A stretch of DNA of 64,000 bases from Halobacillus halophilus DSM 2266 (GTDB lineage Bacteria > Bacillota > Bacilli > Bacillales > Halobacillaceae), in contig NC_017668.1 in assembly GCF_000284515.1 (NCBI RefSeq), positions 2,852,001-2,916,000 on the forward strand. The letters are read 5' to 3'. A model generated the notes under the pieces. It was not told the DNA's origin. It ran no database searches and saw nothing but the letters and a program-made list of their open reading frames with translations. The position numbers and the translations under genes were made by a program. Position 1 is the stretch's first letter. Each line of letters starts with the position of its first letter. Positions 47,119 to 55,298 of the stretch are shown here, piece after piece.

Positions 47119-48036
47119 TTATTTTCCTAGTACACCTTTCAGAACAAAGGCTACGTTCGCTGGACGTTCAGCTAAGCGTCGCATAAAATAACCATACCAA
47201 TCATTACCATAAGGGACATAAACTCTCATTTTATACCCCTCTTTCACAAGTTCCTCCTGCCTTTCAACACGGATCCCATATAGCATTTGAAATTCGAACT
47301 GGTCATTAGATATATTATTTTCTTCCACTAACCGTTTCGTGTATTCAATAATTGCATCATCGTGGGTCGCAACAGCTGTATAGTTTCCATTTAAAAGGTG
47401 CATTTTGATAATCTTTTTATAGTTCTCATCTACATCTTTCTTTTCGGGAAACGCAACTTTGGGAGACTCTTTATAAGCTCCCTTCACTAGGCGGAGGTTC
47501 GGGTCATATTGATTGAGATCTTCCACATCTTCCGCCACTCGATAAAGGTAGGCTTGCAGGACAGTACCAATGTGAGTGTAATCAGCTCGCAGCTTTTTAA
47601 AAATTTCAAGCGTTTTTTCACAGCGATCATGGTCTTCCATATCAATCGTTACAAATACGTCTTCTTTCTCAGCCACATCCAGAATGCGCCGCATATTCTC
47701 CATTACGAGTTCTTCTGATATATCCAGCCCCATAGATGTAAGCTTTAATGAAAGTTGTGAATCCAGGTGATGCTCACCTATCGCTTTAATAGCTTCGATG
47801 CACCCATCGGCTGCTTCCCGAGCTTCTTTTTTACTATCAATAAATTCTCCCAGGTGGTCGATGGTTACTGACATTCCTTTATCATTAAGCTTTTGAATGG
47901 TATCAACTGCATTTGGAATCGTTTCACCTGCTACAAATCGACCAGCGCCAAATCGGAGACCGTATTTTTTAGCTAACTTTGTAAAGAAACGATTTTTGGA
48001 GAGAAACAAAAAGAAATTTCGCAATATTTGTTCCAT
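47119..48036 (-). CDS. fadM: Proline dehydrogenase (FadM/YusM-type)
   Basis: A 305-residue FAD proline dehydrogenase with a TIM-barrel fold, oxidising proline to pyrroline-5-carboxylate. Family blocks are IDHLGEFIDS, SLKLTSMGLDIS, DMEDHDRCEKTLEIF, YDPNLRLVKGAYKE and VPYGNDWYGYFMRRLAERP, which carry the substrate-binding arginines. The ATG at 48036 follows GGGGG; a GTG at 48039 is also possible. It lies next to the fad operon as yusM does in B. subtilis but has its own promoter region and terminator. Proline is also a common compatible solute in salt-adapted relatives. Confidence 0.93.
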   Translation of the reverse strand: MEQILRNFFLFLSKNRFFTKLAKKYGLRFGAGRFVAGETIPNAVDTIQKLNDKGMSVTIDHLGEFIDSKKEAREAADGCIEAIKAIGEHHLDSQLSLKLTSMGLDISEELVMENMRRILDVAEKEDVFVTIDMEDHDRCEKTLEIFKKLRADYTHIGTVLQAYLYRVAEDVEDLNQYDPNLRLVKGAYKESPKVAFPEKKDVDENYKKIIKMHLLNGNYTAVATHDDAIIEYTKRLVEENNISNDQFEFQMLYGIRVERQEELVKEGYKMRVYVPYGNDWYGYFMRRLAERPANVAFVLKGVLGK

Positions 48037-48271
48037 CACACATCCCCCTACTACCCATTTTATCTCTTTTTTTGTTCAATAAATGTAAGAAAATTAAGTT
48101 TTGTAAACGAAAACACACTCTTATTTTATCATCTTTTAAGATAAATGGGTAAAAAATTGAAGATCCACGCTTCGAATTTTGCATGTTTTTCCATAATTAT
48201 AGGGTTATTTATGATAGAAAGTTATCTTTTTGGAATACTACAAATGACTTTTAAAAGGAGGTAGTTATATC

Positions 48272-48538
48272 ATGCAACAACAACAAAACCAACCGTCTTC
48301 TATGCAGCAGGCTCAACCAATGGCGCAAGTCCCTGAAGTGGTAAGTACGAAAGACCAGCTTTACATTACGGATATGCTTTCATGGAATTTGAACGCCTGC
48401 AAAAAAGCTCACTTTTTTGCTCAGAACTGTCAAACTCCGGAAATCCAATCAGCTTTAGAAGAAGCGGGACAGATGCATCAACGACATTACAATAAAATCC
48501 TGACTCACCTGGATACTCAAACACAAAAACCTAATTAA
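48272..48538 (+). CDS. yusN: YusN-like spore-coat-associated protein
   Basis: An 88-residue helical protein with a Gln-rich N terminus, then YITDMLSWNLNACKKAHFFA and a C-terminal helix with QMHQRHYNKILTHL. It matches YusN of B. subtilis in size, position and the CotF-like helical pattern. The ATG at 48272 follows AAAGGAGG. It forms a pair with the CotF-like gene 18 bases downstream. Confidence 0.82.
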   Translation: MQQQQNQPSSMQQAQPMAQVPEVVSTKDQLYITDMLSWNLNACKKAHFFAQNCQTPEIQSALEEAGQMHQRHYNKILTHLDTQTQKPN

Positions 48539-48556
48539 TGAATGGAGGTCCTTCAA

Positions 48557-48889
48557 TTGAATCAAACATCAAGCAAGATTCAAAATCCCGAGACAGCTGT
48601 ACCTAAAACACCTCAGATGAATGAGCGTGACTTTTTAAATGACCAATTAACGACGGAAAAATACATGACCGCTTCTTATAACATTGCTTTAAATGAAGCG
48701 AGTAATCAGGCGCTTTATCAGGATCTTGCAACTATTTTTAAAGAAACTCAAGATTGTCAGCGTAACTTATACAATCTCATGTTCAAAAACGGCTGGTATG
48801 CTGTTGAACAGGAGCAGCAGCAAAAGGTTCAGCAATCGTTTCAGCAATTCAGCGGCTATAAATCGCAGCTTCCTTACACCGTGCAATAA
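48557..48889 (+). CDS. CotF-like spore coat protein
   Basis: A 110-residue coat F-family helical protein: FLNDQLTTEKYMTASYNIAL is followed by ALYQDLATIFKETQDCQRNL, the paired-helix pattern of CotF, and a Gln-rich tail. The start is TTG at 48557, eight bases after GGAGG; an ATG at 48542 would overlap that site. It is translated right behind yusN, so both probably enter the coat together. Confidence 0.85.
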   Translation: MNQTSSKIQNPETAVPKTPQMNERDFLNDQLTTEKYMTASYNIALNEASNQALYQDLATIFKETQDCQRNLYNLMFKNGWYAVEQEQQQKVQQSFQQFSGYKSQLPYTVQ

Positions 48890-49135
48890 CCTTATCATTT
48901 TAAGCTAGCGTTTAATCACGTATAGAACTGACGTTTCTGAAAGAGAGAAGTGGGTATAGGTACCACATCTTAGTTTTTTTCAAGACCCTTCGATTAACGT
49001 AATTATACCGATTGACTGTAAACACGAAGCATTAGCTTAGCACCTTAAGAGCAGGACTAGTCATGTATAATTAAGTAATCAAATCAAAGCGTTGCATATT
49101 TTAAAAAACTCAACATAGAATCCCCCAAGCCAATA

Positions 49136-49174
49136 ACAAAAATGAGACACCCGGCTTTCAATAGCCGGGTGTCT
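49136..49174 (-). terminator. Terminator of copZ
   Basis: A perfect 12-bp GC-rich stem AGACACCCGGCT/AGCCGGGTGTCT with a 6-nt loop, then a T-rich run on the minus strand. Confidence 0.85.
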
Positions 49175-49178
49175 GCGA

Positions 49179-49385
49179 TTAACCTACTGCTTCATATCCT
49201 TGTGCTTCGATTGCTTCCTTCATCATTCCTTTAGATACATAAGCTTCGTCATACATAACGTCTACTTTACCACTGCTTAAATGTACCTCTACTCCGTGAA
49301 CCCCTTCTAATTTTTCAAGAGATTCCTTTACTGTTTTTTCACAGTGTTCACAACTCATACCGTTTACTTCTAATGTTAGATCCAT
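49179..49385 (-). CDS. copZ: Copper chaperone CopZ-like (HMA domain)
   Basis: A 68-residue single heavy-metal-associated domain. The metal-binding MSCEHC is at residues 10-15, and the beta-alpha-beta-beta-alpha-beta pattern is complete. CopZ hands Cu(I) to a CopA P-type ATPase, but no copA, csoR or copper operator is adjacent, so this copy stands alone. A GTG at 49394, three codons upstream, is an alternative start; the ribosome site AAAGG is awkward for both. Confidence 0.9.
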   Translation of the reverse strand: MDLTLEVNGMSCEHCEKTVKESLEKLEGVHGVEVHLSSGKVDVMYDEAYVSKGMMKEAIEAQGYEAVG

Positions 49386-49654
49386 TTTTTTCACAACCTT
49401 TCTATTTCATTTAATAATTGGAATATATGCTGAGTAATGAGTTAAACTCTCTTCTTTTATCGTTTAACTCCTCTTAGATTTACTATTCCACAATTTCGCG
49501 ATGGAATAACATCTGAGGATTGAATTTTTCAAAAGCTTCTATTATAAAGGCTGACACAAAGCATATTTAAATATAAACTGAAGGAAGTTGGAAAGATCTG
49601 TTTAAGCTAATTAATACTGTTTTTTCCTTTTTACTACAGTTAGGAGATTTCATT

Positions 49655-50032
49655 ATGAGAAAGTACATATATTTAGGTATCGCTTGCGGGGGCGGAACGG
49701 GCGCAAGTTTACGGTATATTATTTCGAATCTATTTCCTTCCCATGGAGGCTTTCCTTACGGGACATTCATAGTAAATATGCTCGGTTGTTTTCTTTTAAG
49801 CTTTATGTATCAATTTTTTTCAAAATTTTTCACAAAATCTCGTGTTTTACAGAAGACTTTGACGACCGGATTTATTGGATCTTTTACTACATTTTCAGCC
49901 TTCACTTCTGAATTTGTGCAAATTATTTTTACGAACACTTTTTTAGCATTATTCTACATAATGGGGACATTTCTGCTTGGAGGTATTATGACCATTCTTG
50001 GGTCCCAGTGGGGAAAGAAGTGGTTTATATGA
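49655..50032 (+). CDS. crcB1: Fluoride exporter subunit CrcB/FluC (first copy)
   Basis: A 125-residue CrcB/FluC protein with four hydrophobic helices. It shows the channel motifs GGGTGASLRYIIS near the N terminus, GTFIVNMLGCFLLSF and TTFSAFTSEF, including the fluoride-contacting Phe/Thr stretch. Small fluoride channels work as dual-topology dimers; here two unlike genes overlap and probably form a heterodimer. No fluoride riboswitch was recognised upstream. The ATG at 49655 follows TTAGGAG. Confidence 0.92.
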   Translation: MRKYIYLGIACGGGTGASLRYIISNLFPSHGGFPYGTFIVNMLGCFLLSFMYQFFSKFFTKSRVLQKTLTTGFIGSFTTFSAFTSEFVQIIFTNTFLALFYIMGTFLLGGIMTILGSQWGKKWFI

Positions 50033-50379
50033 GTATTTTGCTCGTGTTTTTGGGTGGAATGATTGGTGCCGTAGCTCGATTTGAAGTAAGTCATCTCTTG
50101 AACGGTAAAAGTGATTATCCTTTAGGTACAGCAGCAGCTAATATTTCAGGAGGATTATTACTGGGGATTCTTATTCGCTTACAGGAAATAGTTGGTCTGG
50201 AAGATTGGCTTTGGCTGCTATTGGCTGCTGGATTCTGCGGAGGTTATACTACCTATTCTACTTTCAGCTACGAGGTTCTTCATTTAATTGAACAAGGCCA
50301 ATGGAAGAAAGGACTAGTTTATGCTGGAACCTCGCTTATATTAACGGTGGCTGGCCTCTTTTTCATTCTCTATATCTGA
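50029..50379 (+). CDS. crcB2: Fluoride exporter subunit CrcB/FluC (second copy)
   Basis: A 116-residue CrcB paralogue with four helices and the motifs GGMIGAVARFEVSH, GTAAANISGGLLLG and GGYTTYSTFSYEV. The ATG at 50029 overlaps the TGA of crcB1 (ATGA), so translation is coupled. The GGYTTYSTFSYE motif is the classic pore box; in crcB1 the corresponding stretch is GSFTTFSAFTSE. The Asn in AANISGG matches the conserved Asn in other FluC proteins. Confidence 0.92.
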   Translation: MSILLVFLGGMIGAVARFEVSHLLNGKSDYPLGTAAANISGGLLLGILIRLQEIVGLEDWLWLLLAAGFCGGYTTYSTFSYEVLHLIEQGQWKKGLVYAGTSLILTVAGLFFILYI

Positions 50380-50481
50380 ATCCATAGAGCCTTAGAATAG
50401 AATTGGTATTACACAAGTCACTTTAGCCAGTTTTACCATCCGTTTAAGAACTTTACGCTCATAATAGTAGAACCTATATAT

Positions 50482-50519
50482 AACCCCTCGATTTCTCTTA
50501 TTTTAGAAATCGAGGGGTT
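50482..50519. terminator. Terminator between crcB2 and the STAS gene
   Basis: A perfect 15-bp stem AACCCCTCGATTTCT with its partner arm and an 8-nt loop, directly after the STAS stop. T's on the minus strand are weak. Confidence 0.7.
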
Positions 50520-51283
50520 CATTGTGCACAGTATTTAGCTACAGCCTGCTGCAGGGAGTGCATATAATTTATTTCCAGCGGGAGCTTTAAGTCATTCAAC
50601 TGTTTTGCCTGGCGGGGCTGGATGCCTATCATAATTATTTCAGCTCCCATATAAAACATAGACTTCATCATATCTGTTAGAACATGGAGCCCATCCCTGT
50701 TAAATTCACCTACTCCTGTGAAATCAAATAGCAGTCGATCAATCTCTTCCCTCTGCGAATACTTCAGTAAACTATCTTCTACAGCTTGCATTTTCTCTGT
50801 GGTAATATCTCCAAACAAAGGGATCATTGCTGTGTCCGACGAAAGCACAATAAATGGAGCAGATAAACGATTGCTTTGCTCTATCGCTTCTTCTAATTTC
50901 TCTTTCTCTTCAAGAAGTTCAAAATTTGTGTCATTTAAACGACTTCGAAGCTGGGTTAATGTATGGGTAACCTTAGAGAGTCGCTCGTCTTTCACGTGTA
51001 ATAGAACTTCAGCATATAAATCATTCTCCCATGAGACGTACATATCAGCCGTTTTTATAGAATCCTGCTTATTCAAAGGTTTTAAATGCACTTCCAGGGA
51101 GGCTTTGTGAACCTCTGGTTTCACCGTTTCTTTTATTTTTATGAGGCTCTCTTCATCAAAAATATCAAGCAAATGTTCTTTTATCCCGTGCAAATCACAA
51201 GCTTCTTTAGAATAAGCATATATATGGAAGTTTTTATTGATACGATAGTAAGGCAGGGGAAAAACGCGTTCAACTTGTTTCAT
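50519..51283 (-). CDS. RsbR-like STAS-domain protein with PAS-like N terminus
   Basis: A 254-residue protein. Residues 10-110 look like a PAS-type sensor fold (YYRINKNFHIYAYSKEACDL), followed by a coiled coil at about 105-140. A C-terminal STAS domain of the RsbR type follows: SAPFIVLSSDTAMIPLFGDI, then DFTGVGEFNRDGLHVLTDMM and GAEIIMIGIQPRQAKQL. RsbR proteins form stressosomes with RsbS and RsbT and release sigma-B control; a phospho-acceptor Thr may be in DFTG. Its start overlaps the B12 gene by 14 bases. It is the last gene of a four-gene operon. Confidence 0.82.
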   Translation of the reverse strand: MKQVERVFPLPYYRINKNFHIYAYSKEACDLHGIKEHLLDIFDEESLIKIKETVKPEVHKASLEVHLKPLNKQDSIKTADMYVSWENDLYAEVLLHVKDERLSKVTHTLTQLRSRLNDTNFELLEEKEKLEEAIEQSNRLSAPFIVLSSDTAMIPLFGDITTEKMQAVEDSLLKYSQREEIDRLLFDFTGVGEFNRDGLHVLTDMMKSMFYMGAEIIMIGIQPRQAKQLNDLKLPLEINYMHSLQQAVAKYCAQ

Positions 51284-51929
51284 TTATTGCGCCTTCCCTT
51301 CCTTCATTAAACCACTGATATAAATGATTTAAATCTTTAACCACCATAACCTGTGCGGATTCGAATTCATCCAACTGAAACTTCTTAGCCATACGCCCGC
51401 CAATCATAACGAGAGGCTTCCACTCCAATTCCATGAAACGGTGGATGACTTTTTTCAGCACCGGCAGACGATAGGACAAAGCAGCTGATAATCCAATGAC
51501 ATCAGGACGGAATTTTTCAATTTGACTCATAGAATGCTCCATTGATAAATTCGGACCAAGGTACCTTACTCTCCACCCTTGCTCTTTAAAGGTGTCCGCA
51601 ACCATCTTCAGACCAATGTAATGCTGCTCGTCTTCAACTCCGAACAACAGAGCTTTATAATTCTTTTGGTGCTTGCCTCTAATCGGTTTGAGTTCGGACT
51701 CTAATCTGGACAAAGAAAAATCACAAATAGCCGTTGCCAGGTGCTCGTCAGCTACAGTTATTTTGTTTTGTTCCCATAGTTCTCCAATATAATACATAGC
51801 TGGGGTAATGATTTCTTCATAAAGGAACGCTTTCGAATGAACCTTCATGAGCTCTTCCATATAGTCTAACGCCCCATCTTCATCCCCACTTAAGAAGTAC
51901 TGGGCTAGTTGTTTATGTTGTACATTCAC
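51270..51929 (-). CDS. Cobalamin-binding protein with CarH-type photosensor signature
   Basis: A 219-residue, two-domain B12 protein. The N-terminal helical cap (residues 1-85) contains W52 followed after nine residues by E62-H63 (GELWEQNKITVADEH), the W-x9-EH signature of adenosylcobalamin light sensors of the CarH group. The C-terminal Rossmann-like domain has E-x-H-x2-G (E101-H103-G106) for the lower axial ligand, then GLSAALS and IGGRM. Unlike CarH, no DNA-binding MerR domain is attached, so output must pass through a partner, probably the STAS protein next to it. The start is a GTG at 51929. Confidence 0.85.
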   Translation of the reverse strand: MNVQHKQLAQYFLSGDEDGALDYMEELMKVHSKAFLYEEIITPAMYYIGELWEQNKITVADEHLATAICDFSLSRLESELKPIRGKHQKNYKALLFGVEDEQHYIGLKMVADTFKEQGWRVRYLGPNLSMEHSMSQIEKFRPDVIGLSAALSYRLPVLKKVIHRFMELEWKPLVMIGGRMAKKFQLDEFESAQVMVVKDLNHLYQWFNEGREGAINETS

Positions 51930-51943
51930 ACCTGTTCACCTCT

Positions 51944-52309
51944 TTATTCTGAACGAGTACGTAAATAATCTAAGGCTTGCTGCAAAAACTCTATATATAC
52001 TTTCTTTTCAGTTGAATCCTCGAGATCTGAATGTTCCAACAATCTTAGTAACCGTTCGTAGTTATCAATGATTAAAGCCGTACCTACGTCTCTTGCCGTC
52101 AATACAGTATTCAGCCAATCTGTATAATCTATGAAAAATGTAACACTACCCATTTCATAAGCGGTCTTTAAATGGTCAAGGTGATGATAATTGTCCTCTT
52201 CCGTTCGATCTCTACCATGCTGACCAAATTTCTCCCAAAGATATGGATATTCATGATAAATCTCTGTAACTACCTGGTTTACCAAAAACTCTTGCTCCAC
52301 TTTCTTCAC
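51944..52309 (-). CDS. Small helical protein of the B12/STAS operon, function unknown
   Basis: A 121-residue, fully helical protein without membrane segments. The middle (EEDNYHHLDHLKTAYEMGS) is rich in His and acidic residues, and TVLTARDVGTALIIDNYERLLRLLE resembles helices of globin-like sensor domains at the N terminus of RsbR relatives. That likeness is weak. The start is GTG at 52309, overlapping the stop of the ABM gene (GTGA). Its place between the ABM gene and the B12 gene suggests a part of the same sensing device. Confidence 0.65.
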   Translation of the reverse strand: MKKVEQEFLVNQVVTEIYHEYPYLWEKFGQHGRDRTEEDNYHHLDHLKTAYEMGSVTFFIDYTDWLNTVLTARDVGTALIIDNYERLLRLLEHSDLEDSTEKKVYIEFLQQALDYLRTRSE

Positions 52310-52611
52310 TGAGCGACCACCGCATATTTGGAAACTTTCGGTACAATGCCCTGTAATTCCTGGTCTGGATATTGGCGTTCCAACTCATGAATTTTCTTAA
52401 ATTGGTCGCTCCTTGCCCATTTCAAGTACGCACTTTTAGATTCCCATTCCAAATGTACAGTTAACTCTCCAGGTTTTCGCTCTTTTTGAAGTAGTTGAAA
52501 AGAAATAAACCCCTCGGCCTGATCAACCAGACGAGATCGCTTTATATATATATTAATTAACTCCTCAGCTTTATGCTCTGGCACTTCTACAGTCGAGTCA
52601 ACTACAAACAT
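52306..52611 (-). CDS. ABM-family monooxygenase-like protein (HmoA/HmoB-like)
   Basis: A 101-residue ferredoxin-like-fold protein of the antibiotic biosynthesis monooxygenase group, which includes heme-degrading HmoA/IsdG. The fold is visible as FVVDSTVEVPEHKAEELI and then EGFISFQLLQKE, with HLEWESKSAYLKWARSDQFKKIH as the C-terminal block. The usual heme-ligand His is not clear, so heme degradation is not proven. It is first in the four-gene operon, overlapping the next gene by 4 bases. Confidence 0.75.
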   Translation of the reverse strand: MFVVDSTVEVPEHKAEELINIYIKRSRLVDQAEGFISFQLLQKERKPGELTVHLEWESKSAYLKWARSDQFKKIHELERQYPDQELQGIVPKVSKYAVVAQ

Positions 52612-52825
52612 TTAAAAATCCCCAATCTTTGCTCGTTATCGATAAATACTATTTTATCATACTAATGAAATGTATGTATAATAGATCACCCTAAGCTTAG
52701 ACTTCTATCGTCTTGAACGACTTAATCTGACAATAAGTAAGAAAAGAAATCAAAATACATCGAAGGGTTTAACCTTAGGATCAGCGAAGGCGTAGTATAG
52801 TACACTTTTCGAGGGGGCAAAGCTG

Positions 52826-53131
52826 TTGAAAGAATTTATTCTGAATAATCTTAGCAGGGTTAAAGCTGAAATACTTTACTCAGAAGCATGCAGGAACCAA
52901 TCAAGAATCAGTCAAAAATCTCGTCTGGCAGGTATGGAGCTCGCCTATTCAAATATGTTGTTTGTATTAACGGGAAATCAAACATTTATAGATTTTAAGG
53001 ATAGAGACCAGGCAAAGAAATTTGTAGATCAATCTGTGAAACAGCATGTACGGAAAGGATTTCGTGTTGGTAATGAGTCATTAGATAAATTGCTGATTAT
53101 GGAGTACGTGACCGATAAAACAAGATGTTAA
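52826..53131 (+). CDS. Hypothetical basic protein
   Basis: A 101-residue soluble protein that I do not recognise. It is rich in Lys and Arg, with helices at both ends and a YSNMLFVLTGNQTFIDFKD centre. The start is TTG at 52826 after GAGGGGG. It is divergent from the B12/STAS operon and convergent with the aeRF1-like gene. Confidence 0.55.
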   Translation: MKEFILNNLSRVKAEILYSEACRNQSRISQKSRLAGMELAYSNMLFVLTGNQTFIDFKDRDQAKKFVDQSVKQHVRKGFRVGNESLDKLLIMEYVTDKTRC

Positions 53132-53134
53132 AAA

Positions 53135-53160
53135 AGACACCAGGGCAGTGCCCGGTGTCT
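53135..53160. terminator. Bidirectional terminator
   Basis: Stem AGACACC/GGTGTCT extended by GGG/CCC across a single bulged A, with a 5-nt loop, then TTTTT on the minus strand. Confidence 0.8.
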
Positions 53161-53173
53161 TCATACATCTAAC

Positions 53174-53983
53174 TTAGTATTTGATGACTTCATCGATCAC
53201 ATGCATTTCTTCATGATCGAGCAGGTTTTTGTTAACCATATCTTCAGCTTCTTTGTTCATATTATCTTGTAGGTCTTTAAGTTCTTCTTTATCACCGACA
53301 AGATAAAATCTTTCCCATTCGTATTTCTTAGCCAGCTTATCAATCTTAGGAGCAACGCTCTTATACCAACGGTAACGGTTATGCTCAAAGCGTTCTTTAT
53401 ACTCATCTCCCTGGGAAGATTTTGCTCCGCCGGATCCCATAGATGGCTGGGCACGGTGAGGACCCTGGTGTTGTCTCCAGTCTTCTGTATTCAAATCAAG
53501 TTCAAAGATTTGAGTATCATTCAACATGCCTAGTTCGGCATCAATAACTTTAATTTGTTGTTTTTGCGTTAATACAATTCCCGTTTTAGGGAAGGATTGA
53601 CGCATTTCTTTTAGTTGATCGAGTACAGGAGTTTCCTCCCAATAAAATTCCGTTTTAACAGGCATTTGGAAGCGTTCGGCAAACCAGACAGTATCATCCG
53701 CTGTAGCGAACAGAACCACACTTTTGGCAAAGTGCTGTTCGTTTTCCTCAATGAACTGTTCTACTTTTTCCTTCACAGCCCAATAATTTCGTTTTTCCTC
53801 TGAATCTCCATCTTCCTGAAGATAAGATTCAAAGTTATTTAATCCATTTTTCAAGTGTATCTTCCATTCCCCGCCTTGTTGCTCCGGGTCAGAAGGGTCG
53901 GTGTTTAAATACATTGAAAATACTTTTTGTGGTTTCTCTAAATGAATTTGCTCTAATTTCTTAATTTCTTTGTTTAAATCCAT
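53174..53983 (-). CDS. VLRF1 / bacterial aeRF1-like protein
   Basis: A 269-residue protein of the bacterial archaeo-eukaryotic release factor-like (baeRF) group. The N domain shows VFSMYLNTDPSDPEQQGGEW; the middle carries a Gly/Ser/Gln loop, PSMGSGGAKSSQGDEYKER, where aeRF1 proteins place GGQ; and the C-terminal half has the helical HNRYRWYKSVAPKIDKLA block. Such proteins are thought to bind ribosomes and may rescue or silence them. No canonical GGQ is present, so peptide release is doubtful. Single gene with its own terminator. Confidence 0.72.
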   Translation of the reverse strand: MDLNKEIKKLEQIHLEKPQKVFSMYLNTDPSDPEQQGGEWKIHLKNGLNNFESYLQEDGDSEEKRNYWAVKEKVEQFIEENEQHFAKSVVLFATADDTVWFAERFQMPVKTEFYWEETPVLDQLKEMRQSFPKTGIVLTQKQQIKVIDAELGMLNDTQIFELDLNTEDWRQHQGPHRAQPSMGSGGAKSSQGDEYKERFEHNRYRWYKSVAPKIDKLAKKYEWERFYLVGDKEELKDLQDNMNKEAEDMVNKNLLDHEEMHVIDEVIKY

Positions 53984-54077
53984 AAAACAGCGACTCCTTT
54001 CAAGTGCTAAATTAACTTCTAGGAAGTATGTTTCCTGAAATAGGAGCGCTTAAACTCTATTCATATAATTTTAGTTG

Positions 54078-55298
54078 TTATTTTTTATTTTCTTTGGAAG
54101 CCAATTGTTTTTCCAATTCTCTGATTTCGTTATAAAAAAGGGATTCCTCTTCTTTTGACAGCTGTTCATTTCCATAGCGGACTTTTTGATATAAATGGAT
54201 ATTATTTGCCGTAATCCCAATCCGGTCAAACCATTTTTGGATGGGCTCATTATATTTACGGCCAAGCCCGCATTTTTGAGCATAGCGCTCAAATTGCAAG
54301 AAATGTTTTCTTACTGGACCGTCAGCAGGGCTTCGTTTAAATCTCCAAGCTGCTTCATGATCCTCGTCGCCATACTGAAGACCATAGCTCTTATAAGTTA
54401 ACATTTGTCGATCTACTCGGTCAGTTCTTTTCTTGTTTCTTAAACGATACATAATATACAAAATGAGAATAATACCAACGATTAGCAAAATAACTGTTCC
54501 CGCCTGCGCAGCGTCAGCTAATTGCTGCGAGGGTTCACCGGCTTCTGAAGAAGGAGGTTCATTAGAATCACGAAACATTTCACTGCTATCCTGGTCTTGA
54601 TTTAATTTCGCTAAAGGCTCAATTTCAGATACCTCAAATCCCGTAAGCTCTACTATAAAGAAAAACCCCTGTACTCCTTTTAAAAACACGATGGAAACTG
54701 CCTGCCATGAACTTGTAATTAATAACCTCAAAGGTTGGAATAAAGCTGCTAACGTAGATGCACCGGCGGCAAACCCAAATATCAGAAACACTATTTTCTT
54801 CTTTCCTTTTTTTCGATCACTTTTGGAGACCTCTATGTAATGAGAGAAAAAATAACCAAGAATAATCACACCGTACTGCAAGGCCAAAATTATGATAATC
54901 TCTATCTGGGCAAAGAAGAGCATACATACAAAAGCCATGATCGTTGTTAAAAAAAGCATAAATCTTTCGTTTTCCCGATCAGGTTCCTGCTCATGCAACA
55001 GATAACGCCAAACAAGAAAGCCGGAAAGCATGAGGCTAAACACCAGTGGAACTCCCATAACTACACCTATCCCAGCTAATAAAGCAGCTACAATAATGAA
55101 GGGAAGGAAGCTGGAAGATAGCTTGGACGCCCCGAGGAAGAATAAAAGTGACAAGATGACGACTGTTATAAAGGAGATAAGAGGTAGCTGAAGAGAAACC
55201 CAGCTCCATCTCCCCATAAGAAATAGAAAAAAGAAAAAAGCCAGACCTTCACTTACAAATTGATAGGACATGACAGTTAATTTATTACCACTAATCAT
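54078..55298 (-). CDS. Multi-pass membrane protein of the MoxR/DUF58 operon
   Basis: A 406-residue protein with about eight hydrophobic segments in the first 225 residues. An acidic, probably disordered, extracytoplasmic loop at about 230-265 follows, then one more helix (TVILLIVGIILILYIMYRL) and a cytoplasmic tail of about 110 residues resembling DUF4129. In many Bacillus MoxR operons this slot holds a larger transglutaminase-domain protein; here no such domain is seen. It overlaps the DUF58 gene by 4 bases. A role in envelope assembly or protein maturation is likely but unproven. Confidence 0.78.
   Translation of the reverse strand: MISGNKLTVMSYQFVSEGLAFFFFLFLMGRWSWVSLQLPLISFITVVILSLLFFLGASKLSSSFLPFIIVAALLAGIGVVMGVPLVFSLMLSGFLVWRYLLHEQEPDRENERFMLFLTTIMAFVCMLFFAQIEIIIILALQYGVIILGYFFSHYIEVSKSDRKKGKKKIVFLIFGFAAGASTLAALFQPLRLLITSSWQAVSIVFLKGVQGFFFIVELTGFEVSEIEPLAKLNQDQDSSEMFRDSNEPPSSEAGEPSQQLADAAQAGTVILLIVGIILILYIMYRLRNKKRTDRVDRQMLTYKSYGLQYGDEDHEAAWRFKRSPADGPVRKHFLQFERYAQKCGLGRKYNEPIQKWFDRIGITANNIHLYQKVRYGNEQLSKEEESLFYNEIRELEKQLASKENKK

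Noticed and set aside
49440-49654. Possible fluoride riboswitch upstream of crcB
   Set aside because: The GGNGATGG core and the later conserved segments could not be found, so no riboswitch is claimed.
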